Both the position numbers and the translations under genes were made by a program. DNA of 64,000 nt. Origin: Dinoroseobacter sp049800835 (lineage in GTDB: Bacteria; Pseudomonadota; Alphaproteobacteria; Rhodobacterales; Rhodobacteraceae). Below, piece after piece: positions 8,489 to 16,268 of this stretch. The stretch covers positions 310,001-374,000 of the forward strand of contig NZ_JBNAFU010000002.1 of assembly GCF_049800835.1 (NCBI RefSeq), read 5' to 3'. Within the stretch, counting starts at the first letter, position 1, and each line of letters opens with the position of its first letter. The notes beneath the pieces are model-generated. The model worked only from the letters and a program-made list of their open reading frames with translations. It made no database searches and had not been told where the DNA came from.

Positions 8489-8989
8489 ATGTCCCTAGTC
8501 ATTCGCCCCGGCACGTCCCGCGATGTCGCGGATGTGGATGCCCTGCTGGCTGCGAGCTATCCGGTCCTGCTCAAGCCGGACTATCCGCCGTCGGTGATGG
8601 TGACGGCCCTGCCGCTGATCTCGCGTGCGCAGCCTGCCCTGATCACCTGCGGGACCTACTTCGTTGTGGAGCAGGAGGGGATTCTGCGCGCGGCAGGGGG
8701 CTGGACCTTTGGGCCGCCCAAGGGCACTCGCCCGGCCCCGGGGCTAGGGCATGTCCGCCATGTCGTCACCGATCACCGCGCGGTGCGGCGCGGGTTCGGG
8801 CGCGCGCTGATGGACCACATCCTGGCAGATGCTGGCGCCAGAGGCGCAACCCGTCTGGAGGCTCTGTCGACCCTCACGGCGGTCCCGTTTTACAGGGCGA
8901 TGGGCTTTGCGCCGCTTGGGGAAGTGGATGTGCCGCTCGGGCCTGCCGGGTTGCCGTTCCGCGCCGTCAGGATGGACCGGTCCTTGTGA
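8489..8989 (+). CDS. GNAT-family N-acetyltransferase
   Basis: A 166-residue acetyl-CoA-dependent acetyltransferase with unknown substrate. The GNAT acetyl-CoA loop (motif A) is visible as VVTDHRAVRRGFGRALMDHILADA at about residues 90-113 (R-x-x-G-x-G/A pattern), and the family's C-terminal FYRAMGFAP motif follows. The start at 8489 is chosen because the frame before it is inside the terminator of rpmG; MSLVIRPGTSRDV is a typical GNAT opening. It is a single-gene unit. Confidence 0.85.
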   Translation: MSLVIRPGTSRDVADVDALLAASYPVLLKPDYPPSVMVTALPLISRAQPALITCGTYFVVEQEGILRAAGGWTFGPPKGTRPAPGLGHVRHVVTDHRAVRRGFGRALMDHILADAGARGATRLEALSTLTAVPFYRAMGFAPLGEVDVPLGPAGLPFRAVRMDRSL

Positions 8990-9078
8990 CATCTGCCCGG
9001 TGATCTCCCAGCGGTTGCCGTGATCTTGCCATGTTAAGCGCAGACACTCCGCCGGATATTTCCAAACGGAGACAGGCC

Positions 9079-9549
9079 ATGCGTCCGCTCATTCTGATTC
9101 TGCCCATCGTCGCTCTGGCGGCATGTGCACCCGATCCGGTCGGCTTCGACAAACATCCGGTCGGCAAGACCACCGCCGCCATCGACAACCGGGATGCGGC
9201 TGCACAGCAAGCCACCCTTGCCGCGCGTCGGTCCGCGCCCAGCTACACGACCGTTTCCGACCAGATGCGGCGCTCCAAAGTGCCGCTGACGCAGGGCGAG
9301 GCGGCTGCCCGCGCGATGGCCGAGCGCAAATCGCGCGACGGCATTCCACTCAGCGCCGGGGGGCAGACCTTTACCGTGTCCCAGATTGCGTCCGACGGGC
9401 AGTATTTCCTCGTGGCGCATGGCTCTGGCGGGACGATCGACCAATCCGAGGCGCTCAAGCGCATGGCCGATACGGTCACCGGCTGCGCGCCCGCCGGGCC
9501 GGCCTACCGTGCCGAGACGTCCTACGCGATTGCACTGACCTGTCTCTGA
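9079..9549 (+). CDS. Hypothetical lipoprotein
   Basis: A 156-residue predicted lipoprotein with a short signal ending in the lipobox VALAAC (Cys15), preceded by GGAGACAG at the ribosome-binding position. The mature part has a conserved-looking GQTFTVSQIASDGQYFLVAHGSGG segment and two further cysteines near the C-terminus (TGCAP, ALTCL) that could form a disulfide. I recognise no family. An inverted repeat follows the stop and serves both this gene and the convergent one. Confidence 0.65.
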   Translation: MRPLILILPIVALAACAPDPVGFDKHPVGKTTAAIDNRDAAAQQATLAARRSAPSYTTVSDQMRRSKVPLTQGEAAARAMAERKSRDGIPLSAGGQTFTVSQIASDGQYFLVAHGSGGTIDQSEALKRMADTVTGCAPAGPAYRAETSYAIALTCL

Positions 9550-9582
9550 GCCTGCGGGTCCAGTCCCATGGTAGACGCAAAA

Positions 9583-9615
9583 AAGGCCGGCGCATGCGCC
9601 GGCCTTCGTCTTTTC
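9583..9615. terminator. Bidirectional terminator
   Basis: Perfect palindrome AAGGCCGGCGC / GCGCCGGCCTT (9583-9606), with an A-tract on its left (9579-9584) and CGTCTTTT on its right. It sits between convergent genes and can terminate in both directions. Confidence 0.85.
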
Positions 9616-9629
9616 GAATGCCCTGAAGG

Positions 9630-10352
9630 TTACTCGCGATTGCCGAGGAACTGCAGCAGGAACATGAACATGTTGATGAAGTTGATGTAGAGCGACAGCG
9701 CGCCCATGATCGCAGACTTCGCCAGCCATTCCTGATCACCGTACTGCGCATGCTCGATATACTCGGTCTTGATGCGCTGCGTGTCATAGGCTGTCAGCGC
9801 TGCGAAGATCAACACACCCAGAACTGACACAGCGAAGGCAATCGCCGGAGAGCCGAGGAAGATGTTGATGATCGAGGCTGCGATCAGGCCGATCACGCCC
9901 ATGATCAGGAACCGGCCCCAGCCGCTCAGGTCCTTTTTGGTCGTGTAGCCGTACAGGCTGAGACCCGCGAAGGCGATGGCGGTGACAAGGAACGTCTGTG
10001 CGATCGACACGCCGGTGTAGGCTGCGAAAATCCACGCGATGGACAGGCCCATCGCTGCGGCAAACGCATAGAAGAATACCTGCGCGGCGGCAGCCGACAT
10101 CTTGTTGATCATCGCGCTGAAGGCAAACACCATGATCAGCGGTGCGAACATCACCAGCCACTTGACGGGGGAGCCCCAGATGGCAGCAACAAGAGCTTCG
10201 TTCGTGCCGACGGCCCACGCGACAGCAGCGGTCAGGACCATAGCCACGGACATGAGCCCGTAGACCTTGTTGAAGTGGGCGCGCAGACCCTCATCGATCT
10301 GCGCTGTGCGCACGCCTGCGCCGGCAGTGCGGATCGTGTCGTATTGTGCCAT
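9630..10352 (-). CDS. BAX inhibitor-1/YccA family membrane protein
   Basis: A 240-residue inner-membrane protein with seven hydrophobic segments, of the Bax inhibitor-1 (TMBIM) family. The bacterial homologue BsYetJ is a pH-sensitive calcium leak channel, while E. coli YccA modulates FtsH. Characteristic pieces are HFNKVYGLMSVAM near the N-terminus and LTAYDTQRIK (the D of the proton-sensing pair) near the C-terminus, followed by ALSLYINFINMF. CAAGGAGGGTTCA gives a strong ribosome-binding site before the ATG at 10352. Confidence 0.9.
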   Translation of the reverse strand: MAQYDTIRTAGAGVRTAQIDEGLRAHFNKVYGLMSVAMVLTAAVAWAVGTNEALVAAIWGSPVKWLVMFAPLIMVFAFSAMINKMSAAAAQVFFYAFAAAMGLSIAWIFAAYTGVSIAQTFLVTAIAFAGLSLYGYTTKKDLSGWGRFLIMGVIGLIAASIINIFLGSPAIAFAVSVLGVLIFAALTAYDTQRIKTEYIEHAQYGDQEWLAKSAIMGALSLYINFINMFMFLLQFLGNRE

Positions 10353-10535
10353 TGAACCCTCCTTGAAAAAGAACGGACCGATGGCGCGGCCCGGTTGGCA
10401 AAGATATTGGCCGGATTGACGCTTATTTCAAGAGGGGAAGCAGGGGGAAAACCGGCCAAAAAGCAGGCATTTTCACGCGTTTTGGCCGATTGGTCAAAAA
10501 TATGCATCGAATATGCAAGATTTTTGCGCTGCTAG

Positions 10536-10787
10536 TTACAGTTTCCAGTTCGATGGCACGTCCCAGACGGGACGGCGCGCTTCACTGTCTGCCTCGTCCG
10601 GCTCAAGTCCGATATCGCGCAACAGATGCGCATCCAGAGATTTGAGCTGCCGACGCTGCCTGCGCAACGCGACCAGAGTTAGCACTGTGTCCAAGCCGAC
10701 TTTCGGCAGGCGCAACTCGGCGCCGGTCAGCCCGAATAGACGGGCGAGTACGGAAGAGGTGGGACGGGAGGGGGACGGGCTGTGCAT
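10536..10787 (-). CDS. DUF1127 (YjiS-like) small protein
   Basis: An 83-residue basic protein with the DUF1127 core in its second half (RRQRRQLKSLDAHLLRDIGL, then EPDEADSEARRPVWD). DUF1127 proteins are small arginine-rich proteins; some bind RNA and affect phosphate or carbon metabolism, but no general function is known. AAGGA lies seven bases before the ATG. It diverges from a LysR-type regulator gene, which probably controls it. Confidence 0.85.
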   Translation of the reverse strand: MHSPSPSRPTSSVLARLFGLTGAELRLPKVGLDTVLTLVALRRQRRQLKSLDAHLLRDIGLEPDEADSEARRPVWDVPSNWKL

Positions 10788-10841
10788 GGTGCGATCCTTT
10801 CGCTTTCCTGATGTCTCCGGTGTGTTTCATTCTGTATGTTG

Positions 10842-10866
10842 ATGTATATGGCGCACCCTGATACAT
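10842..10866. promoter_or_regulatory. Putative LysR operator between the DUF1127 gene and the LysR gene
   Basis: Inverted arms ATGTAT (10842-10847) and ATACAT (10861-10866) in the AT-rich divergent spacer, 45 bases before the LysR start. Dyad symmetry and position fit a LysR-type activator site, but no experiment supports it. Confidence 0.45.
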
Positions 10867-10910
10867 ATTGAAAACGAATGATTGTGATCTGAAGCATCAG
10901 GAAAAGTGAT

Positions 10911-11765
10911 ATGCCTCGAAATCTGGACCTTACCGCGTTGCGCTCTTTCGTGGCAGTGGCCGAGAACGGGGGCGTGACCCGCGCCGCGGGCGTGCTGAAC
11001 CTGACGCAATCGGCCGTATCCATGCAGCTCAAACGCCTCGAAGACGGGTTGGGTATCGCACTTTTGGACCGGGCCGGGCGCGGCGTGGCGCTGACGGCGA
11101 CCGGCGAGCAGCTGTTGGGCTATGCGCGGCGGATGCTGTCACTCAATGACGAGATTTATGCCCGGATGACGGATCAGGCCTTCGAAGGTGAGGTCGTGCT
11201 TGGTGTCCCGCACGATATCGTCTACCCGGCGATCCCTCAGGTTCTGCAGCGGTTCAACGCCGAATATCCAAGGGTCAAGGTGCAGTTGGTGTCGTCCTTC
11301 ACCACACGGCTGAAGCAGATGTTCAACCGTGGCGAGGCGGCGATCGTTCTGACGACCGAAGATGCGGTTGAAGCTGGCGGAGAGACGCTGTGCGAACTGC
11401 CGCTGGCCTGGGTTGGTGCGCCTGGCGGGTCGGCTTGGCGCCAACGGCCGCTGCGATTGGCATTTGAGCACAACTGCATTTTCCGCAGGTCGGTTCAGGA
11501 CGCGCTGGATGCTGATGGCGTACCATGGGAGATGGGCGTCGAGGCGGACAGTTCCCGCACGATCGAGGCCAGTGTCTCGGCGGATCTTGCGGTACATGTC
11601 ATGCTGGAAGGGATGGAGCCGGCCTACATGGAGCGGATCGCCCATGGCGGCGGTTTGCCGGCCTTGCCGAGCAAGCAGATCAACATGTACGCGAACCGTC
11701 TGGCCAGTGACCCTGTCAGCGACAATCTGATCGATGCCTTGCGGCAGGCATTCGGGGCGCTCTGA
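10911..11765 (+). CDS. LysR-family transcriptional regulator
   Basis: A 284-residue LysR-type regulator. The N-terminal winged helix-turn-helix is clear (LTALRSFVAVAENGGVTRAAGVLNLTQSAVSMQ, about residues 6-39), followed by the linker helix and a periplasmic-binding-like effector domain (from about residue 90). The effector is not deducible. AGGAAAAG lies upstream. It diverges from the DUF1127 gene, the standard layout for a LysR regulator and its target. Confidence 0.9.
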   Translation: MPRNLDLTALRSFVAVAENGGVTRAAGVLNLTQSAVSMQLKRLEDGLGIALLDRAGRGVALTATGEQLLGYARRMLSLNDEIYARMTDQAFEGEVVLGVPHDIVYPAIPQVLQRFNAEYPRVKVQLVSSFTTRLKQMFNRGEAAIVLTTEDAVEAGGETLCELPLAWVGAPGGSAWRQRPLRLAFEHNCIFRRSVQDALDADGVPWEMGVEADSSRTIEASVSADLAVHVMLEGMEPAYMERIAHGGGLPALPSKQINMYANRLASDPVSDNLIDALRQAFGAL

Positions 11766-11772
11766 CGGCTGG

Positions 11773-12738
11773 TCAGGCGATCTGGATCACCACCTTGCCG
11801 GTCGACTTGCGGGTGCGCAGCAGTTCCATTCCTTCTTCGACGCGGTCGAACGGCAGAACATGGCTGATATGCGGCTTGATCCTGCCCTCATCGTACCACG
11901 CAAAGAGCTGCGAGAGGCTGTCGGTCAAGGCCGTCGGATTGAACTTCAGAAACCCGCCCCAATAGAACCCGTGAACGGAGATGTTTTTCACCAGCAGATG
12001 GTTCGGCTTGATCTCGGGCAGGTCGCCGCCCGCAAATCCGATCAGAAGCATGCGTGCCTCCGGGTTGCAGGCGCGAAACGCCTCCGTGAAGGCGGGTCCG
12101 CCGACCGGATCATAGACAACATCCGCCCCGCCAAGCGCTTTGACAGTCTCGCGCAGCGTGTCATCGTTGCTGTCGATCAGGTGATCGGCGCCTGCGGCTC
12201 TGGCTTGCGCCAGCTTTTCCGGGCCGCGGGCGCTTGCGATCACTTCGGCGCCCATGACTTTGCCGATCTCAACCGCTGTCAGTCCGACCCCGCCCGCAGC
12301 ACCCAGGACCAGAAGGCGTTCACCCGGTTGCAGTCGGGCCGTGTGGGCCAGCGCCAGATGCGAGCTGCCATAGGCAATCTGGAAGCCAGCCGCGTCGGTC
12401 AAGCTCATGCTGTCGGGCAGTGGCACACAGCGCGCCGCCGGAAACGCGCCAACCTCTGCCAGACCACCATGGCCGCTGTAAACCGCCACGCGCTGCCCCA
12501 CATGCAGGGTCTCCACGTCCGTGCCCACCGCACTGACCGTGCCCGCCACTTCGAGGCCGAGCGTCACCGGCAGGGGAGGCTTCTCCTGATACTTTCCCTT
12601 TGCCATCAACAGATCGGCGAAGTTCAGTCCACACGCCGCGATCTCGACCACCACATCTGTCGGACCAGGTTCGGGCGTCGGGATGTCGGCAAATTTCGGG
12701 GCGGCTGTCAGGTCATCGGTCAGAAACGCGCGCATCAT
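11773..12738 (-). CDS. NADPH:quinone oxidoreductase (zinc-free MDR family)
   Basis: A 321-residue medium-chain dehydrogenase/reductase of the quinone oxidoreductase (QOR) type, which reduces quinones or enones with NADPH. It has the N-terminal GroES-like fold (CGLNFADLLMAKGKY, LGLEVAGTV) and a Rossmann domain with GAAGGVGLTAVEIGK at about residues 145-160. The catalytic-zinc cysteine of alcohol dehydrogenases is absent, as expected for QOR. The frame stays open to 12897, but homologues start near MMRAFLTDDL; the second ATG (12735) is equally possible. It converges on the LysR gene. Confidence 0.88.
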   Translation of the reverse strand: MMRAFLTDDLTAAPKFADIPTPEPGPTDVVVEIAACGLNFADLLMAKGKYQEKPPLPVTLGLEVAGTVSAVGTDVETLHVGQRVAVYSGHGGLAEVGAFPAARCVPLPDSMSLTDAAGFQIAYGSSHLALAHTARLQPGERLLVLGAAGGVGLTAVEIGKVMGAEVIASARGPEKLAQARAAGADHLIDSNDDTLRETVKALGGADVVYDPVGGPAFTEAFRACNPEARMLLIGFAGGDLPEIKPNHLLVKNISVHGFYWGGFLKFNPTALTDSLSQLFAWYDEGRIKPHISHVLPFDRVEEGMELLRTRKSTGKVVIQIA

Positions 12739-13109
12739 ACTCTCGGATTCGGTTGGTTTGGGCGTCAATTGCTTCCGGCGGACGCTAGTTTGTGCACGCG
12801 CCGTTGACCAGCCGTTGCAGCCGTGGCTCAGATCTGTCGCGTTTTGAACTCCCCAACTTGCGAAAAATTGCAAAATGCAATGCAAAATGATAGACACGCA
12901 TAGGGAGATTAAGATTCGTGGGGAACAATTAACCGGCTATGCGCGCAAATCCGCCTGAGCCACGTAGCGCCAGCAATTTGCCGGGTTTTTTCCGCGTTTT
13001 AATGGTTTGATCAAGTCAGTCCGTTGGGCTGTCGAACGGTATTTCAAAACTGGCATGCTATTTGCTTGTAACCAGAGATGTTCAAGAGACGACGGCTAAG
13101 GAGACGATT
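12739..13109. other. Divergent intergenic region with repeats and a sigma-54-like promoter
   Basis: A 371-base AT-rich spacer. On the left are three phased TTGCRAAA-like repeats (TTGCGAAAA at 12859, TTGCAAAATG at 12869, TGCAAAATG at 12881), possible operators for the leftward QOR gene. An 8-bp TTGATCAA palindrome lies at 13007-13014. On the right is a -24/-12 promoter-like element listed separately. No gene is evident. Confidence 0.45.
13051..13066 (+). promoter_or_regulatory. Candidate sigma-54 (-24/-12) promoter
   Basis: TGGCATGCTATTTGCT matches the RpoN consensus TGGCACG-N4-TTGC(A/T) except at one base, with the invariant GG and GC exactly ten bases apart. It lies 44 bases upstream of the XRE regulator gene, on its strand. 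Confidence 0.5.
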
Positions 13110-13478
13110 ATGAAGCACCCTGTCGACGTACATGTGGGAAAGCGCATTCGGCACCGTCGGTGGATGGTCGGAATGACCCAACAGCAGTTGGCAGAGCGTG
13201 TAGGTATCAAGTTCCAGCAGATCCAGAAATACGAAACCGGCATGAATCGTGTGAGCGCATCCCGTCTGTGGGAGATCAGCGCAGCCCTGAAGGTCCAGCC
13301 GAGCTTCTTTTTCGAGGGCATCGGCAATGACGCCGAAGCCAACACGGTGCCGGACCTGCCGGGCGACCTGCTGTCGGACAAGGAAGCGCTGGAGCTTGTG
13401 CGCTCCTACTACGCGATTCCAGAAACACAGCGCCGCCGCCTTTTTGACCTCGCGCGCGTTCTGAGCGACGCCGCCTGA
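13110..13478 (+). CDS. XRE-family regulator, PraR-like
   Basis: A 122-residue Cro/C1-type DNA-binding protein. The helix-turn-helix covers about residues 12-66 (RIRHRRWMVGMTQQQLAERVGI, KFQQIQKYETGMNRVSASRL), close to the rhizobial PraR family, whose members regulate symbiosis, quorum sensing and biofilm genes. The C-terminal part (SDKEALELVRSYYAIPE) also matches that family. AAGGAGACG gives a good ribosome-binding site. Its upstream region carries a sigma-54-like promoter, which would tie it to nitrogen or stress control. Confidence 0.85.
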   Translation: MKHPVDVHVGKRIRHRRWMVGMTQQQLAERVGIKFQQIQKYETGMNRVSASRLWEISAALKVQPSFFFEGIGNDAEANTVPDLPGDLLSDKEALELVRSYYAIPETQRRRLFDLARVLSDAA

Positions 13479-13586
13479 CCAATCTCGCGCAGCGAGGGTG
13501 CTTCACGCCCCGGCCTGCTTGACGCCGCGCCGCCCAATCGGTAGCGCGGCTTTATCATGTCCGCTCGCCAGCTGTTGGAACGTCCC

Positions 13587-14402
13587 ATGCGCCATGCCGC
13601 CTCTTTGACCGATGCAGATGCAGACAGTTTGTGGCGGACCGCGCATCGGTTGGCAGATGTCGCGCGCCCGATCACGCTGCGGCATTTTCGATCCGCTGCC
13701 TTGCAGGTGTCGAACAAGGATGCCGCGGGGTTCGATCCGGTAACCGAAGCCGACCGCGCAACGGAACTGGCAATGCGCGAGATACTGGCCGACATGCGCC
13801 CGGATGATGCGATCCTGGGCGAGGAGTTCGGCACAACGGACGGGACATCGGGCCTGACATGGGTACTTGATCCGATCGACGGAACCCGCGCCTATCTCAG
13901 CGGCGCGCCGACATGGGGTGTCCTGATCGCGCTCTGCGACGCAACCGGCCCGCACCTCGGGGTGATTGACCAGCCCTACATTGGCGAACGGTTCTTTGGC
14001 GGAGCCGGGCAGGTGGGGGTCTCGGGTCCGAGCGGAACCCAAGTCCTCGCGACCCGTCGGACCGAAGCGCTGTCGGACGCCATCCTGTTCACGACTTTCC
14101 CCGAAGTGGGCTCACCAGAAGACCGGCGTGGGTTCGAAGCAGTCGCCGAACACGTGCGGCTCACGCGCTACGGTATGGATTGCTATGCATACGGGTTGCT
14201 TGCCGCGGGTCAGATTGATCTCGTGATCGAGGCCGGCTTGCAGGCCTATGACATTTGCGCTCCGATCGCGGTGATCGAGGCGGCAGGCGGCATCGTGACC
14301 GACTGGCAGGGCGCGCCGGCCCATGCGGGCGGTCGGGCGCTTGCAGCAGCCAACCCGAGCATCCATGCGGCCGCGCTCGACATCCTGCGGCACATCCCAT
14401 GA
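13587..14402 (+). CDS. hisN: Inositol monophosphatase-family phosphatase, probably histidinol-phosphatase
   Basis: A 271-residue Mg-dependent phosphatase of the inositol monophosphatase superfamily. The metal-binding motifs are GEEFG, then DPIDGTRAYLSG, and a C-terminal YDICAPIAVIEAAGG block. The DPIDGTRAY variant together with the length is typical of HisN-type histidinol phosphatases, which do the penultimate step of histidine synthesis, but inositol phosphatase or CysQ-like activity cannot be excluded. I start at ATG 13587 (MRHAASLTDADAD); an ATG at 13557 is possible. The stop overlaps the next gene by four bases. Confidence 0.78.
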   Translation: MRHAASLTDADADSLWRTAHRLADVARPITLRHFRSAALQVSNKDAAGFDPVTEADRATELAMREILADMRPDDAILGEEFGTTDGTSGLTWVLDPIDGTRAYLSGAPTWGVLIALCDATGPHLGVIDQPYIGERFFGGAGQVGVSGPSGTQVLATRRTEALSDAILFTTFPEVGSPEDRRGFEAVAEHVRLTRYGMDCYAYGLLAAGQIDLVIEAGLQAYDICAPIAVIEAAGGIVTDWQGAPAHAGGRALAAANPSIHAAALDILRHIP

Positions 14403-15742
14403 CTGACCTTCTGATCCGGAACGCCCGCGTTGTCGTCACCATGGACGCGGCGCGCCGTGAATTGCCCGAAACGGACATCCTGGTCCGCGACGGTGTGATC
14501 CAGCAGATCGGACCGGGCCTCGAAACGCAGGGCAGAACGCTTTCAGCGCGGGGTTGCGTTGTCACGCCCGGCCTGATCAATACCCATCACCATCTGAACC
14601 AGACGCTGACCCGAGCCGTTCCCGCCGCGCAAGATGCCTTGTTGTTCGGATGGTTGCAGACTCTGTACCCGATCTGGGCGCGCATGACGCCGGATGATAT
14701 CCGCACCGCTGCAATGGTCGGGTTGGCGGAACTGGCGCTCACGGGCTGCACGCTCTCTTCGGATCACCTCTACATCTTTCCCAACGGCACCCGTTTGGAG
14801 GATACGATCGAGGCGGCCAGCGAACTTGGGCTGCGCTTTCATCCGACACGCGGGTCCATGTCGATCGGGCAAAGCGCAGGCGGTCTGCCCCCCGACGCGC
14901 TGGTGGAGGATGAGGCTGCAATCCTGAACGACAGTATCCGCGTGATCGACGCCTTCCACGAGACCGGCCCGGGGGCAATGGTGCAGGTTGGCCTGGCGCC
15001 CTGTTCACCCTTCTCTGTCAGCCGCGAGCTGATGCGCGATGCCGCGCTGCTGGCGCGCGAGAAAGGCGTGCGCCTGCACACGCACCTGGCTGAGAATGAC
15101 GAGGATATCGCCTATAGCCTCGCACAGTTCGGCTGCCGTCCCGGTCAGTATGCCGAGGACCTGGGCTGGACCGGCGCGGATGTCTGGCACGCCCATTGCG
15201 TGAAACTGGATGCTTCCGAAATCGACCTGTTTGCCCGCACCAGAACCGGCGTGGCCCATTGTCCCTGTTCGAATTGCCGCCTCGGCTCCGGTATCGCGCC
15301 GGTGCGGGCCATGCGCGACGCAGGTGTGCCGGTCGCACTCGGGGTCGACGGCTCGGCGTCCAATGATGCCGGATCGCTGATTGCGGAAACACGGCAGGCG
15401 ATGCTGTTGCAGCGCGTCCGCAGCGGAGCGGACGCCATGTCCGCCCGCGAGGCGCTCGAAATCGCCACGCGCGGCGGGGCGGAGGTGCTGGGCCGCGCGG
15501 CAGAGCTTGGCCAGATCGCCCCCGGGTTCCGCGCTGATCTGGCGATCTGGGATGTCACAGGGCTGGAGGCCGCAGGGGCTTGGGATCCGGTGGCTGCGCT
15601 CCTGCTCTCAGGGCCTCCGCGCGTGCGCGATCTGATCGTCGAGGGTCGTTTGGTCGTAGAAGGCGGGGCCCTGAGCCGCGTGGACGCCGCGCGTCTTGCC
15701 GCCGATCAAAACCGTGCCGTGACGCGGCTGATGGCAGAATGA
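14399..15742 (+). CDS. 8-oxoguanine deaminase (amidohydrolase family)
   Basis: A 447-residue amidohydrolase of the COG0402 family, best matching 8-oxoguanine deaminases, which turn 8-oxoguanine into uric acid. Metal ligands are visible: H-x-H in LINTHHHLNQ, a later H in LHTHLAENDED, H in VWHAHCVKLD, and the D in GVDGSASNDA. The cysteine-rich GVAHCPCSNCRLGSG segment is typical of this subgroup. Its ATG overlaps the stop of the phosphatase gene and its own stop overlaps the next start, so three genes form one tight operon. Other aminohydrolase activities (for example on isoguanine or triazines) are the main alternative. Confidence 0.85.
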   Translation: MTDLLIRNARVVVTMDAARRELPETDILVRDGVIQQIGPGLETQGRTLSARGCVVTPGLINTHHHLNQTLTRAVPAAQDALLFGWLQTLYPIWARMTPDDIRTAAMVGLAELALTGCTLSSDHLYIFPNGTRLEDTIEAASELGLRFHPTRGSMSIGQSAGGLPPDALVEDEAAILNDSIRVIDAFHETGPGAMVQVGLAPCSPFSVSRELMRDAALLAREKGVRLHTHLAENDEDIAYSLAQFGCRPGQYAEDLGWTGADVWHAHCVKLDASEIDLFARTRTGVAHCPCSNCRLGSGIAPVRAMRDAGVPVALGVDGSASNDAGSLIAETRQAMLLQRVRSGADAMSAREALEIATRGGAEVLGRAAELGQIAPGFRADLAIWDVTGLEAAGAWDPVAALLLSGPPRVRDLIVEGRLVVEGGALSRVDAARLAADQNRAVTRLMAE

Positions 15743-16200
15743 TCCGCCAAGGTCTTTCCCTTCTGGCGGTCCTTGCAACACTTGGCGCCTGCACGGTGCC
15801 TCCCGGTCCCCCGACCACCGCCTCGCAAGGTGTCCCCGCGCCCGGCCTGCTGGCAGAGGTCAACGGGGCGCGCGCGGCACGGGGCCTGCCGCCGCTGCCA
15901 CAGGCCGGCGCCCTCGATCAGGCGGCCGCCACCCACGCGCAGGACATGTCCAGCAAAGGCTATTTCGCGCACGAAGCCCCCGACGGCTCTACCCCGCTGC
16001 GCCGGATGCGCGCGGCCGGGTTCGACGCCTGCTACGCCGCCGAAACCATCGCCAGGGGTCAACGCACCGAAGCCGCCGTTGTCGAAGGCTGGATCAACTC
16101 CCCGGAGCACGCCGCGCTGATGTTCAGCCGCAACCCCACCGCCGCGGGAACCGGGCGTGCCGGAACGTACTGGGTCATGACCCTCGCCCGGCCCTGCTGA
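15739..16200 (+). CDS. CAP-domain lipoprotein
   Basis: A 153-residue secreted lipoprotein with lipobox TLGAC (Cys17) and a CAP/SCP-like domain: LLAEVNGARAARGLPPL, then AQDMSSKGYFAHEAPDGSTPLRRM and VEGWINSPEHAALM. The CAP tetrad histidines (in FAH and PEH) and glutamates are in place. Bacterial CAP proteins act outside the cell, but their activity is mostly unknown. It overlaps the deaminase gene by four bases, an odd pairing for an envelope protein. Confidence 0.8.
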   Translation: MIRQGLSLLAVLATLGACTVPPGPPTTASQGVPAPGLLAEVNGARAARGLPPLPQAGALDQAAATHAQDMSSKGYFAHEAPDGSTPLRRMRAAGFDACYAAETIARGQRTEAAVVEGWINSPEHAALMFSRNPTAAGTGRAGTYWVMTLARPC

Positions 16201-16206
16201 ACCCGT

Positions 16207-16263
16207 TTCATTCAAGTCGTGAGATATCGCGGGGGCGCCGCCGAAAGCTGCGCGGGCATCGCC
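16207..16263 (+). repeat. 57-bp intergenic repeat, copy 1
   Basis: Ungapped match to 19653-19709: 40 of 57 positions are identical by my count. It begins six bases after the stop of a rightward gene with TTCATTC and ends with a short hairpin (GCGCCGC-CGAAA-GCTGCGC, one mismatch). Confidence 0.5.
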
Positions 16264-16268
16264 CCCAG

